From contig JADFZZ010000007.1 of the NCBI GenBank assembly GCA_015232315.1, positions 1-64,000 of the forward strand: a DNA stretch of 64,000 bases, written 5' to 3'. The notes under the pieces were generated by a model that worked only from the letters and a program-made list of their open reading frames with translations, had not been told where the DNA came from and made no database searches. The position numbers and the translations under genes are program-made. The stretch comes from SAR324 cluster bacterium. GTDB lineage: Bacteria; SAR324; NAC60-12. Shown one piece after another: positions 44,896 through 52,571 of the stretch (position 1 is the first letter of the stretch; each line of letters opens with the position of its first letter).

Positions 44896-45075
44896 GGAAT
44901 AAGAGGCTTTCAAGTCTGTAAAGATCTGTTGCACCTCTTCTACCGGCACACCCTCCAGCAGGGCTTTCTGTAAATCAAGCAAGGTCACGGTATAGGTTGT
45001 CTTCCCGGTTTTCCTGATTTTAACGGCAAATTCCTCACTGATTTCCAGAAAAAGTTTGGTGACATATTCATCCAT
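44875..45075 (-). CDS. small helical protein, unknown
   Basis: 66 residues from the ATG at 45075 (MDEYVTKLFLEISEEFAVKI), chosen because AGGA stands at the right distance; an ATG two codons earlier overlaps that site. Mostly helical, with a middle strand-like TTYTVTLLDLQKALL. No recognised family. It lies 19 bases after the stand-alone CW-domain gene and belongs to the same minus-strand operon. Confidence 0.55.
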   Translation of the reverse strand: MDEYVTKLFLEISEEFAVKIRKTGKTTYTVTLLDLQKALLEGVPVEEVQQIFTDLKASYSGRQKPD

Positions 45076-45094
45076 AGACATCCTGAATGATTGT

Positions 45095-45403
45095 TTAATA
45101 TCTTTGATAATTTTTGGCCTGTGGCGGCGTCAGAAAAAAATTTCTACCTTCCTCTTCATGTACCTGATTGAGAAATCGACAACTAAGACAGGATCTCAAC
45201 TTTGAAGCGTAAGTTCCCTGTTTTTTATTGAAACATAAGGTTCCGGCGATGACCCAGCAAAATCTGCCCGAATTTTCGCCGTTGTTGACGCCATCAAATT
45301 CAGAGTCAGGCAAAGACGCGGGGCATGGTCCGAATTCCTCAACATGCTCTCCGCCTGGTTCTCTGCCGCACTTCATTTCTTCCCAGCAATTTTTTCTTTC
45401 CAT
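45095..45403 (-). CDS. stand-alone cysteine-rich CW-domain protein
   Basis: 102 residues from the ATG at 45403 with AGGAG six bases upstream; only two bases separate it from the stop of the preceding gene. Nearly the whole protein is one cysteine-rich domain: NCWEEMKCGREPGG, CPAS, GRFCWVIAGTLC, LRSCLSCRF. The same domain forms the C-terminus of the neighbouring ATPase protein and of the protein at 55143. The C-x5-C, CPAS, CW-x5-C, C-x2-C pattern suggests a metal or iron-sulfur site. I believe this corresponds to what NCBI calls a two-CW domain; no function is known to me. Confidence 0.8.
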   Translation of the reverse strand: MERKNCWEEMKCGREPGGEHVEEFGPCPASLPDSEFDGVNNGENSGRFCWVIAGTLCFNKKQGTYASKLRSCLSCRFLNQVHEEEGRNFFLTPPQAKNYQRY

Positions 45404-45405
45404 AT

Positions 45406-46290
45406 TCAACTCCTGTTGGTGAAATCAGAAATTTGCACACCGGGATCAAAGTGTTCAGACTCTTCCTGGTTTACCAGTTTATAAAAATCACATTGTTCAC
45501 AACCATTTTCATGTTTAGCGTGACCGTGGTTTTTCTTGCCACAGAAGGTTCCATTGATGGCCCAACAGACTCGGCCGCCATTGGTTCCATGATTGCAACC
45601 ATCCGCGTGATACAGCGCGGAAGCCGGGCATTCCCCATGGTGGACCCTGTAGCCATCCAGTTCCCGTCCGCATTTAAAAAATTCCCAGCAATTCTGTTTT
45701 TGGTTTTTACAGGATTCCTTCTGACTCCGGAAAATGATGGTGATTCTGTTTCCTGTTTTATTCCAGAACGCCCCGCTTGATAACTTGCGAATGATCAGAA
45801 GTCCTCTGCCGACAGTTGAGCCATTAAAATCAAGCTGTTCGAGTTGCTGAAGTATTTTGAAATCGAAACCATTGCCTTCATCTTCAATGTCAAAACGCAG
45901 TTGATCGTCTGTCATTAAATATAAAATATGAACTTTTTTTCGTGAATAAATCGGGTCGTTTTCACAGGACCTTAGTTTTGAATAAAACACACTCCAGTCA
46001 GTCTCTTTCAAGGCTGAAGCAATTTCAAAATTTCCGTGAACAACAGCATTTGTAAGTGCTTCATTGAGGCAAAGGTGCACCTTGTCCGGATCAATCCCAT
46101 GTTTCAGACAATATTCACCACAATGCTGGTCCAGATGTTCCAGTATCTTACTAATATTCTGCAACTGACTTGATATGATAAGCAGTTGAGACTGGTTTAC
46201 AGGCTGAAACTTGATTCCCCTAAGATCCACATAATCATTCAGGGATGATTCCTCATTGATTCTTTGCTGGAAGTCGTTGGTTTTATTCAT
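45406..46290 (-). CDS. RsbW-like ATPase fused to a CW domain, copy 1
   Basis: 294 residues. After a 40-residue lead comes a GHKL ATPase of the anti-sigma kinase type (HATPase_c_2, about 45-190): LNEALTNAVVHGN (N box), FDIEDEGNGFD (G1) and GRGLLIIRKLS (G2). The C-terminal 90 residues are the CW domain: NCWEFFKCGREL, GECPAS, GRVCWAINGTFC, GCEQCDFYK. RsbW-like kinases phosphorylate STAS proteins or hold sigma factors; neither partner is visible. The CW domain may add redox or metal control. First gene of an operon that runs through 45095 and 44875 to the kinase at 41494, with the 36-bp repeat motif 78 bases upstream. Confidence 0.88.
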   Translation of the reverse strand: MNKTNDFQQRINEESSLNDYVDLRGIKFQPVNQSQLLIISSQLQNISKILEHLDQHCGEYCLKHGIDPDKVHLCLNEALTNAVVHGNFEIASALKETDWSVFYSKLRSCENDPIYSRKKVHILYLMTDDQLRFDIEDEGNGFDFKILQQLEQLDFNGSTVGRGLLIIRKLSSGAFWNKTGNRITIIFRSQKESCKNQKQNCWEFFKCGRELDGYRVHHGECPASALYHADGCNHGTNGGRVCWAINGTFCGKKNHGHAKHENGCEQCDFYKLVNQEESEHFDPGVQISDFTNRS

Positions 46291-46367
46291 GGAGACATCT
46301 CAACTAAGGGGATTGATAGCTTGAAGTTGATACTTCAAGCTGAAGTTTATCACTTCCCGACAAGCCC

Positions 46368-46403
46368 ATCAATCACACAGAAGGGAAAAGAAGGGAAAAA
46401 TTA
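46368..46403 (-). promoter_or_regulatory. 36-bp shared upstream element, copy 1
   Basis: ATCAATCA..CA.AAGGGAAAAGAAGGGAAAAATTA matches 57956-57991 at 33 of 36 positions. It contains AAGGGAAAA twice (46381-46389, 46391-46399) with a 10-bp period, as expected for a dimeric activator binding one face of the helix. Located 78 bases before the start of the ATPase/CW gene. Confidence 0.6.
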
Positions 46404-46576
46404 TTTCCGTAGAAAAATTGAATTTTGTGTCAGTCTCAGGACAGTCGAAAAACTTGGCAGACTTTGGAAATAGTGGGCTGGCAGGTACTTCAACAGAAAA
46501 TCAGGGACAGGCGAAACACAAAACAGGGGGAGTTGTTCCAGAAAAAAAAGTAAAAAAATCCCGGTGATCGTCATCG

Positions 46577-46723
46577 TTTTGCTCGTGCCCTACGTCCCGT
46601 GGGGCACGATATCCATCAGGCGAAGCTCTGCTTCGCACCCACCGGAGGTGGGTCATGGAACGGTTACGAACGGGACGTTCGTAACCAGAAAGTTATCCAT
46701 GTTATTTTTCGAACGTTCCTTAG
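46577..46723 (+). repeat. A-family element A2
   Basis: All four hairpins of A1 are present (GTGCCC/GGGCAC, GCGAAGC/GCTTCGC, ACCCACC/GGTGGGT, GGTTACGAACG/CGTTCGTAACC). The right end GAACGTTCCTTAG is intact; the left CTAAGGAAT head is missing. Sits just past the stop of the 814-residue protein. Confidence 0.85.
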
Positions 46724-46727
46724 GGCC

Positions 46728-49172
46728 TCAAAGACCGGAATCTTTCCAGAATTTGAGATAATGGCCGATGATAAAAAGTTCAGTCCTGTTCAACAGATAT
46801 TGTTGGACGTGTTGTGACACATAGGTGGGATTCTGTAAGGACTGAACCGTATTGAACTGCTTTATCAATTGCTGTTGCGTCTGTTCCAGAATCAGCAGAC
46901 GTCGGGTCAGATGCAGGTGCTGAAAAATCATGTTTCTGAGCAGTTCCAGGGATTGCTCAGAGTAGTTTATGTTCTGACTGACTTTGGAAATTTCTTTCCT
47001 ACGCTGGAGGAACCGTTTGAGCAACTGCGTTTTATCCTCAAAAATACTGAAGAGATTGAGGCGATAAACCCTGACGAAGTTAGAGGACTTGTCCTGGAAT
47101 TGACGAAGCCGGAGATAGACGGGCAGACATTGTGATGAACTGTTCAACCAGTCGGTGAACACCACCAGATCATACTTGTCCAACCGGGAATTTTTCAGAA
47201 ACGCTTCGATACTGTCTGATGAGGAGGGATCATGGTCAGCGGCTTTCATCTGTTTTTCAAGCTTGTTCAGCGTCCAGAGGGCCAGCAAGCCGGCATCAAA
47301 CCCCTCAGCTATCAAATGTTCACAAATTGGCTCGCCCCTGTCATCAATGATAAGACAGCGGCTGACCCGAACCAGCGCAAGCACCAGTTTTTCCAGATGT
47401 CCCCCTTCTTCAATGGCTTCCAACAACAACCAGTGTAACAGCGTCAGGTATTGCGGAAACAATTCCTGAATCGAAGCTTCATTTTGTTGTAGCCGGGTCC
47501 GGACTTTATGAACACTCTGCTGTATTTTCCAGAGTTGCTGGTGTTCATTGTATTTTGCGACCAATAACTTATTTTGTTCACTCCGGGTGATGTTTTCTGC
47601 CAGTTGTACGAAGCGTTGTGACCATTGATCCACTTTGAAAAAATCAGTGCTGTCCGGATAGGTGTATTCCGACAGGGGTAATTCAGCATCAACAATTTCT
47701 GATGACCATTGTTCGGGAAGGGTTGAAATTTCTGAACCGGTGGACCATGACTCCCGGCCTCTCAGCGACAGGATAAGGCTGGCCTGTTCCAGTTCCTGCA
47801 TGTTTGTTTTTCCCGGTGTTGAGATTATGGCAGAAAGGCCGGTTGCGTCCAGACGCTGGCGTAAATTTTGTTCAAATTCCCCATTCCACAACTTCGGCAA
47901 CAATAAAACCGGGCGCACCTGCTTTATTTTTTCCTGATCTCCCGGCCGATACACTCTGGTTTGCGGCAGGAATTCGTTCACGTCCAGTGAAGTGAACACC
48001 GTTGGGGCCACAGTGTTCCTGTCCAGTGTCGCGGCCGAAATCGTTGCCAGCGTGGATAATACCTGTTTGACGGCAGTGACGTCTGTTTGAAACAGACGCG
48101 GTTTGAGATTGTTCAGGAAGTTCTGAAAATTATTATTGAGTTCCTTGAACACACTGGATTTTTCACTGAGACTTTCCACCGGAGATCGTTTTTCCGGTTC
48201 CACCTTCTGCTGAAGCTGAGCCACGGTATCATTGAACGTTTCCAGGGGCAGTTGATTCAGTAGTTGATCTTCTTTTTCGGGATCTTCAAGCACCCATTCG
48301 GAAAAGGTTTTTCCCTGAAAATACAGATTCTGATAAATTTTCTGCTTCTCAGGATGCCTGTCCAGACGTTTCACCCAGTGATGCAGATATTCCTGTTTGA
48401 GTTGTTCAAAGTGAACCAGGCTGTAGTGAATGTTCAAATTGCGGTTGCGCACCCGGGTACGGATTTGCTGACGGAACATCAAATTCAGGAATATGCTACG
48501 GTAAGGGTTGACATCCACAGTTTCAGGACGCGCGTATACCAACTTCAGTTGACGGCGATGCTCCAGTTGCTCTGATTTCAGATAATCAGGACTGATATTT
48601 TTATAAATCAAATTGTGATATTCCGGTTTGATGGATTGCCGGATCGCCATCATCAAGGCCCCGCGAAAGCCCTTCAAAATGCTGATCTGCCGCTCTTTCT
48701 GAAATTCTGAGGGAAAACTGACGCCTGACTCGATTTCAGTCTGGAGAGCGTCCACTGACTCGATTGTCTTTTTGACTTTGTAGAGATCATACAGAACATA
48801 AATATCCTGTTCATACGGGTCACGGTTGATAAAAAACCAGTCTCCCTCTCTGTCGCATTCAACCGCATACAGATGACGCATGAACTGATGAAAACTTTTT
48901 TCAGAGACAAAAGCCCCATGATATCTGAAAAATTTCTGTTGTGAGACTTCAGACGTTTTTTTCAACTGTTCCAGAAGCGGCAGAATATAAAACCGAAACG
49001 CGTGCCGCAAATGGTTGATGCGAACCAGCATGTGATCGGTGAGCTGAAGCTTCTGCTCATAAATTCGATCAGATTTTTCTTTCCAGAACCGGTCGATATT
49101 CCTGATTTCTCTGATCCAGAAATTACTTCTGTTGTTGACTGGTATCTCTGGTGATGTGTTTTCAGGCGACAT
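46728..49172 (-). CDS. large cytoplasmic protein of unknown function
   Basis: 814 residues from the ATG at 49172, which has AAAGGAGG seven bases upstream; the upstream extension starts only at TTG. No membrane segment. The N-terminal half is basic and helical (NIDRFWKEKSDRIYEQKLQL, YEQDIYVLYDLYKVKKTIES). Two stretches look like degenerate receiver folds: about 425-480 (RPVLLLPKLW..., SAIISTP, SLILSLRG) and about 605-700 (SRCLIIDDRGEPICEHLIAE, YDLVVFTDWLN, NFVRVYRL). The second keeps an Asp pair but no standard phosphorylation site. The C-terminus is coiled-coil. Surrounded by signalling genes, it may be a scaffold or pseudo-receiver; that is inference. Confidence 0.75.
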   Translation of the reverse strand: MSPENTSPEIPVNNRSNFWIREIRNIDRFWKEKSDRIYEQKLQLTDHMLVRINHLRHAFRFYILPLLEQLKKTSEVSQQKFFRYHGAFVSEKSFHQFMRHLYAVECDREGDWFFINRDPYEQDIYVLYDLYKVKKTIESVDALQTEIESGVSFPSEFQKERQISILKGFRGALMMAIRQSIKPEYHNLIYKNISPDYLKSEQLEHRRQLKLVYARPETVDVNPYRSIFLNLMFRQQIRTRVRNRNLNIHYSLVHFEQLKQEYLHHWVKRLDRHPEKQKIYQNLYFQGKTFSEWVLEDPEKEDQLLNQLPLETFNDTVAQLQQKVEPEKRSPVESLSEKSSVFKELNNNFQNFLNNLKPRLFQTDVTAVKQVLSTLATISAATLDRNTVAPTVFTSLDVNEFLPQTRVYRPGDQEKIKQVRPVLLLPKLWNGEFEQNLRQRLDATGLSAIISTPGKTNMQELEQASLILSLRGRESWSTGSEISTLPEQWSSEIVDAELPLSEYTYPDSTDFFKVDQWSQRFVQLAENITRSEQNKLLVAKYNEHQQLWKIQQSVHKVRTRLQQNEASIQELFPQYLTLLHWLLLEAIEEGGHLEKLVLALVRVSRCLIIDDRGEPICEHLIAEGFDAGLLALWTLNKLEKQMKAADHDPSSSDSIEAFLKNSRLDKYDLVVFTDWLNSSSQCLPVYLRLRQFQDKSSNFVRVYRLNLFSIFEDKTQLLKRFLQRRKEISKVSQNINYSEQSLELLRNMIFQHLHLTRRLLILEQTQQQLIKQFNTVQSLQNPTYVSQHVQQYLLNRTELFIIGHYLKFWKDSGL

Positions 49173-49208
49173 GACGCCTCCTTTCCGGCTATGGCTATTC
49201 AATATATA

Positions 49209-49297
49209 CTAAGGAACATTCAAAAAATAACAGGGCAAACTTTCTGGTTATGAACGTCCCGTTCGTAACCGTTCCATGAGCCACCTCCGTGGATGCA
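49209..49297 (-). repeat. A-family element A3, truncated
   Basis: Reverse copy starting CTAAGGAACATTCAAAAAAT and including the GGTTA(T/C)GAACG hairpin and the first arm of the ACCCACC hairpin; ends where C1 begins. The rest of the A element is not found beyond C1. Confidence 0.8.
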
Positions 49298-49425
49298 GGG
49301 CTGTTCACTTCTCTGGTAGGACGGGACTACGTGCCCGTCAAAAATCCGATTTTTGGCGTTTGCGGGGCATGTAATCCCCGCCGACCATCCGGTTGACGCT
49401 CAAAATATGGAGAAATGAACAGCCC
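49298..49425. mobile_element. C-family MITE-like element, copy C1
   Basis: 128 bp with inverted ends GGGCTGTTCACTTCTC / GAGAAATGAACAGCCC and inner stems GGACGGGAC..GCCCGTC and GCGGGG..CCCCGC. GTGGATG occurs at 49289-49295 and 49429-49435, a possible target duplication with small gaps. Confidence 0.8.
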
Positions 49426-49492
49426 CGGGTGGATGGTCTATGGTCATCGTTTAGCCAGTGAGTGACGCAAGCCGGGCAGGACGATACCGGGA

Positions 49493-49568
49493 ACGGTAGC
49501 CCTGGGTTACGTCCCGGGGAAGGCGACAAACCGTGGAATTTCATCGGGACGTAACCCAATGCTACCGT
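49493..49568. repeat. D inverted repeat
   Basis: ACGGTAGC-cct-GGGTTACGTCCCG and its complement CGGGACGTAACCC-aat-GCTACCGT enclose 28 bases. Perfect apart from the three-base bulges. Single copy in the window. Confidence 0.75.
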
Positions 49569-49674
49569 CTTCGAAAGGGTATTTACCCTCGATGATTCCG
49601 CATTTTCTTTTTCGGCAACCGTCTGACACTGACGAAACAATGACTATGGCCACCCGGGCAAAAGTTTTTTAACA

Positions 49675-50262
49675 TTAATCCGGCATTTCATCAGTCCAAC
49701 TGTCATCCTGCTCTCTCTCCCTGTTTTCGATGAGCCATTTCTGGGTGAGGGAGGTGGTCAGTTGTCTGATTTGCGCGGGTTTGAAGGGTTTGTGAAACGA
49801 CAACAACCGGTCAGGATTGCCAACTTCGGCAATGATTTCGTCATAGCTGAAATCGGAATAGGCGGAAAAAATCACAATTTCCACATAGGGGTCGAGTTGA
49901 CGGATCCGTTTGGCTGTTTCCAGTCCATTCATTCCGGGAGGCATTCGCATGTCCAGAAAAACCAGGGCAATCGGTGCCTGTTCAGCCAGCGCTGTTTCAA
50001 TAAGGCGTAGCGCATCCTTTCCCTGAGAGGCTTCCAGTATTTCATAATTTCCGATATTCCATTCTTCGATCAATATTTCCTCATCATCGCTTTGATCAAA
50101 GTCTCCTGTGAATTCGTCCGGTTCCCCGTCTTCTTCATCAAACAGATCCTCCAGTTCTTTCAACCGGGAAAGATTCTGATTGGCTTCAAGGATCTGGCGA
50201 TAACTTTGTCGAATCGCGAATTCATCATCGACCACCAGAATTCTTATGGATTGAAAATTCAT
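49675..50262 (-). CDS. single-domain response regulator with acidic insertion
   Basis: 195 residues. Receiver fold with Asp12/Asp13, phospho-acceptor Asp104 (LVFLDMRMPPGMNG) and Lys in SFHKPFKP. Between the first helix and second strand it carries about 40 extra, strongly acidic residues (about 33-70; LEDLFDEEDGEPDEFTGDFD), which is why the acceptor lies at 104 and not near 55. No output domain. Encoded 52 bases after a histidine kinase, its likely partner. Confidence 0.9.
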   Translation of the reverse strand: MNFQSIRILVVDDEFAIRQSYRQILEANQNLSRLKELEDLFDEEDGEPDEFTGDFDQSDDEEILIEEWNIGNYEILEASQGKDALRLIETALAEQAPIALVFLDMRMPPGMNGLETAKRIRQLDPYVEIVIFSAYSDFSYDEIIAEVGNPDRLLSFHKPFKPAQIRQLTTSLTQKWLIENREREQDDSWTDEMPD

Positions 50263-50314
50263 AACGACACCTGAAAAGAGGGTTTTTAGTTGGAAACAAA
50301 TGAGGCGTCAGCAC

Positions 50315-52528
50315 TCATCCGGTTACAGGCAGTAAAAATTTGATCTGTGTTCCCATTCCGACGCCGGGGGATTCCATTTGAATTTCGCCCTGACAACTGT
50401 TGATGAAGTTCGCGCTGTCGTGCAATCCTGATCCCACGTTGTTTGCCTTGGTGGAATATCCCGCCTTAAAAGCCTGGTTCAGAATTTCCGGAGTTGCCCC
50501 ACAGCCTGAATCCTGAAAAGAAACCTGTATAAACCGGTTGTTTCGCACCAGGGTAGCCTCGATGCTTATGACATGGAATATTTCCGTTCCTACCGGGGGT
50601 TGTTCAATGCTTTCAATGGCATTCTTCAGCAGGTTCATCACAACCAGTGACAGTTTATTTCTGTCAATTTTTAATTTTGGCAGATGGTGGTCATATTTCT
50701 GGTTCACACCAATCTTCAGTCGGTGGAGTTCCGGTTTCAGGATTTCCAGCACTTCCTCGATCAATTCCCGCATCACGATTTCTTCCCGGACCGGTTGAAA
50801 ATCAGCAAGTTCCTGCTGGGAGTCAATGATGTCTGTGACCTGTTTCAATTGCTGGTTTATAATTTCCAGAGCCTTGATATTTTCAGCATGATACAGGCTG
50901 AGCTGATCCGCCAGTTTCAGGAACATCGGGATGATTTGGATTCCCTGCGGGTGCCCGGATAAATACGTTTCCAGGGTGTTGGTCTGATGATGCTTTGTCA
51001 GGGCCTTGTGAGTTTTTCTTAACAGGGATTCCATCAACCGCAGTTGTTCCTGTTGTTCCAGCATCTGATGCGCGCTCACCACAACCGGGGTAATGGCATT
51101 GCCAATGTAATGGATATTGCTGATGGCATTTTCCATGACACCGGCTTTATACGCCTGTTGTAACATCAATTTTTGCTGTTGATAAATTTGGGTTTCGGTT
51201 TGCTTGCGATGGGTGATATCGCGCACCACACAGACGAATCCCCCTTCTTCCAGTGAGGTGAGCAAAAGATCCTGTGGAAACAGACTGCCATCCTTCCGTC
51301 TTCCCTGGGTCTCGCCCTGCCAGTGTCCCTGCTGTTGAAACACAGGCATGATTTCCCGCATAAATCGTTGATATTCAGTGTCAGTATAAAACATGGTCCA
51401 TTTTTGCCCCAGCAGTTCAGAGGGATCCGCATAACCATACATCCGGGCATGTGCCGCATTCATGTAAATGTAATGGTCCCGGGCATCCAGAATCCCAATG
51501 CCTTCCAGAACCGCATTCATGGCCATCGTCTGCCTGTGATCCTTCAACCGGGTGTCTCTGAGTCTGGCAGTCATGCTGTTGAAGGTATTTGCCAGATCAT
51601 TGATTTCCAGGCTGGCGTTGTGGAGTTGCACCATGTCCCATTTTCCCTTGGCCACATTGGCGGCGGCCTGTTCCAGTTGAATCACCGGGTTGGCGATTTT
51701 CCGTGTTAAAACCAGCAGATTGATGCCGATCATGATGATCAGTAACAGTCCACCCAGAGTAATCATCTGGATTTCCATGGCATAAATCGGCTCGCTGATC
51801 AGCGTTTCCGGAATTTTTGTCATCAGCGTGAGCGAATAAAACCGGTCCAGCGAAAATTCTCTGATTTCACCCTCCACAGCCATGTTTCCGGCAGTGACGA
51901 TCGGGTCTCCCTCATGCAACAGCGATAACACCATATCGGCTTGTTTCGGTATTTTTTTCCAGACGCTGTCCCAGTGAAGAACCGCCACCAGAATGCCGTC
52001 ATGGTGTGGCCCGGAATACACAGGCAACGCCAGAACATAGAGTACTTCTCCGGTTTTGATGCGTGTGAAATTATTGTATTGTTGTCCATCGTCCAGAATT
52101 ATTTCCTGCATTTTGTATGAATCGAGCAGTTCCCCATACAAACGTTCCCATTCCGGATTGTTGGATGCCAGCAACTCTAAACTGTAATTGTAGAGGCTGA
52201 CCGAAATATCTTCTTTCATGCCGGAAACGGAAATTTCGCTGATAAACTGCGGTAGATATGCCTCACGTCCGGCATCATCAACCAGACCGTTCATCAATAT
52301 TGTGCTTTTTGAAAGTTCCCGCATTTCATCTTCAAACAGAGTCAGTCTGTTGGTGATCAATTCACCCATGTGTTTGACAGACATGCTGTAATTCTCACGA
52401 ATCTGTTCGCGTAGCAGAGAACTGCTGTTGTGGAACAGCATCACACTCAACACACTGATATCCAGCGCGCTGATACAGAACAACACCAGGGATATTGTGA
52501 CCTTGATGCTGAGACGCCGTTGTTTCAT
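50315..52528 (-). CDS. membrane histidine kinase with Cache, HAMP and PAS
   Basis: 737 residues from the ATG at 52528 (MKQRRLSIKVTISLVLF) with AAGGA eight bases upstream; the frame is open 93 codons further but that part overlaps the upstream gene. Membrane helices about 8-32 and 265-290 flank a periplasmic sensor; then HAMP, PAS (about 345-455), an unusual dimerisation region with His473 in NIHYIGNAITPV, and HATPase with SFQDSGCGATPEI and VGSGLHDSANFI. The HxxGN-type phospho-acceptor differs from the common HExRTP. Middle gene of a three-gene unit (52572, 50315, 49675). Confidence 0.88.
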   Translation of the reverse strand: MKQRRLSIKVTISLVLFCISALDISVLSVMLFHNSSSLLREQIRENYSMSVKHMGELITNRLTLFEDEMRELSKSTILMNGLVDDAGREAYLPQFISEISVSGMKEDISVSLYNYSLELLASNNPEWERLYGELLDSYKMQEIILDDGQQYNNFTRIKTGEVLYVLALPVYSGPHHDGILVAVLHWDSVWKKIPKQADMVLSLLHEGDPIVTAGNMAVEGEIREFSLDRFYSLTLMTKIPETLISEPIYAMEIQMITLGGLLLIIMIGINLLVLTRKIANPVIQLEQAAANVAKGKWDMVQLHNASLEINDLANTFNSMTARLRDTRLKDHRQTMAMNAVLEGIGILDARDHYIYMNAAHARMYGYADPSELLGQKWTMFYTDTEYQRFMREIMPVFQQQGHWQGETQGRRKDGSLFPQDLLLTSLEEGGFVCVVRDITHRKQTETQIYQQQKLMLQQAYKAGVMENAISNIHYIGNAITPVVVSAHQMLEQQEQLRLMESLLRKTHKALTKHHQTNTLETYLSGHPQGIQIIPMFLKLADQLSLYHAENIKALEIINQQLKQVTDIIDSQQELADFQPVREEIVMRELIEEVLEILKPELHRLKIGVNQKYDHHLPKLKIDRNKLSLVVMNLLKNAIESIEQPPVGTEIFHVISIEATLVRNNRFIQVSFQDSGCGATPEILNQAFKAGYSTKANNVGSGLHDSANFINSCQGEIQMESPGVGMGTQIKFLLPVTG

Positions 52529-52571
52529 GATGAATCCTTGCGAACCTTGAAAGAATAACCGGTAACCTATT

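Larger units (their letters stand above)
46291..46727. other. non-coding gap with regulatory motif and A2 element
   Basis: Holds the shared 36-bp motif (46368-46403) and the A2 element (46577-46723). The stretch 46404-46576 is purine-rich and shows nothing I can name. Confidence 0.6.
49173..49674. other. 0.5-kb gap composed of repeats
   Basis: Contains A3, C1 and the D inverted repeat in succession, plus AGGGTA-ttt-ACCCT near 49577. No gene is supported, though a 100-codon frame crosses it. Confidence 0.7.

Noticed and set aside
49338-49640. 100-codon minus-strand frame between the orphan protein and the response regulator
   Set aside because: It crosses the C1 and D repeats, whose inverted repeats explain the sequence.
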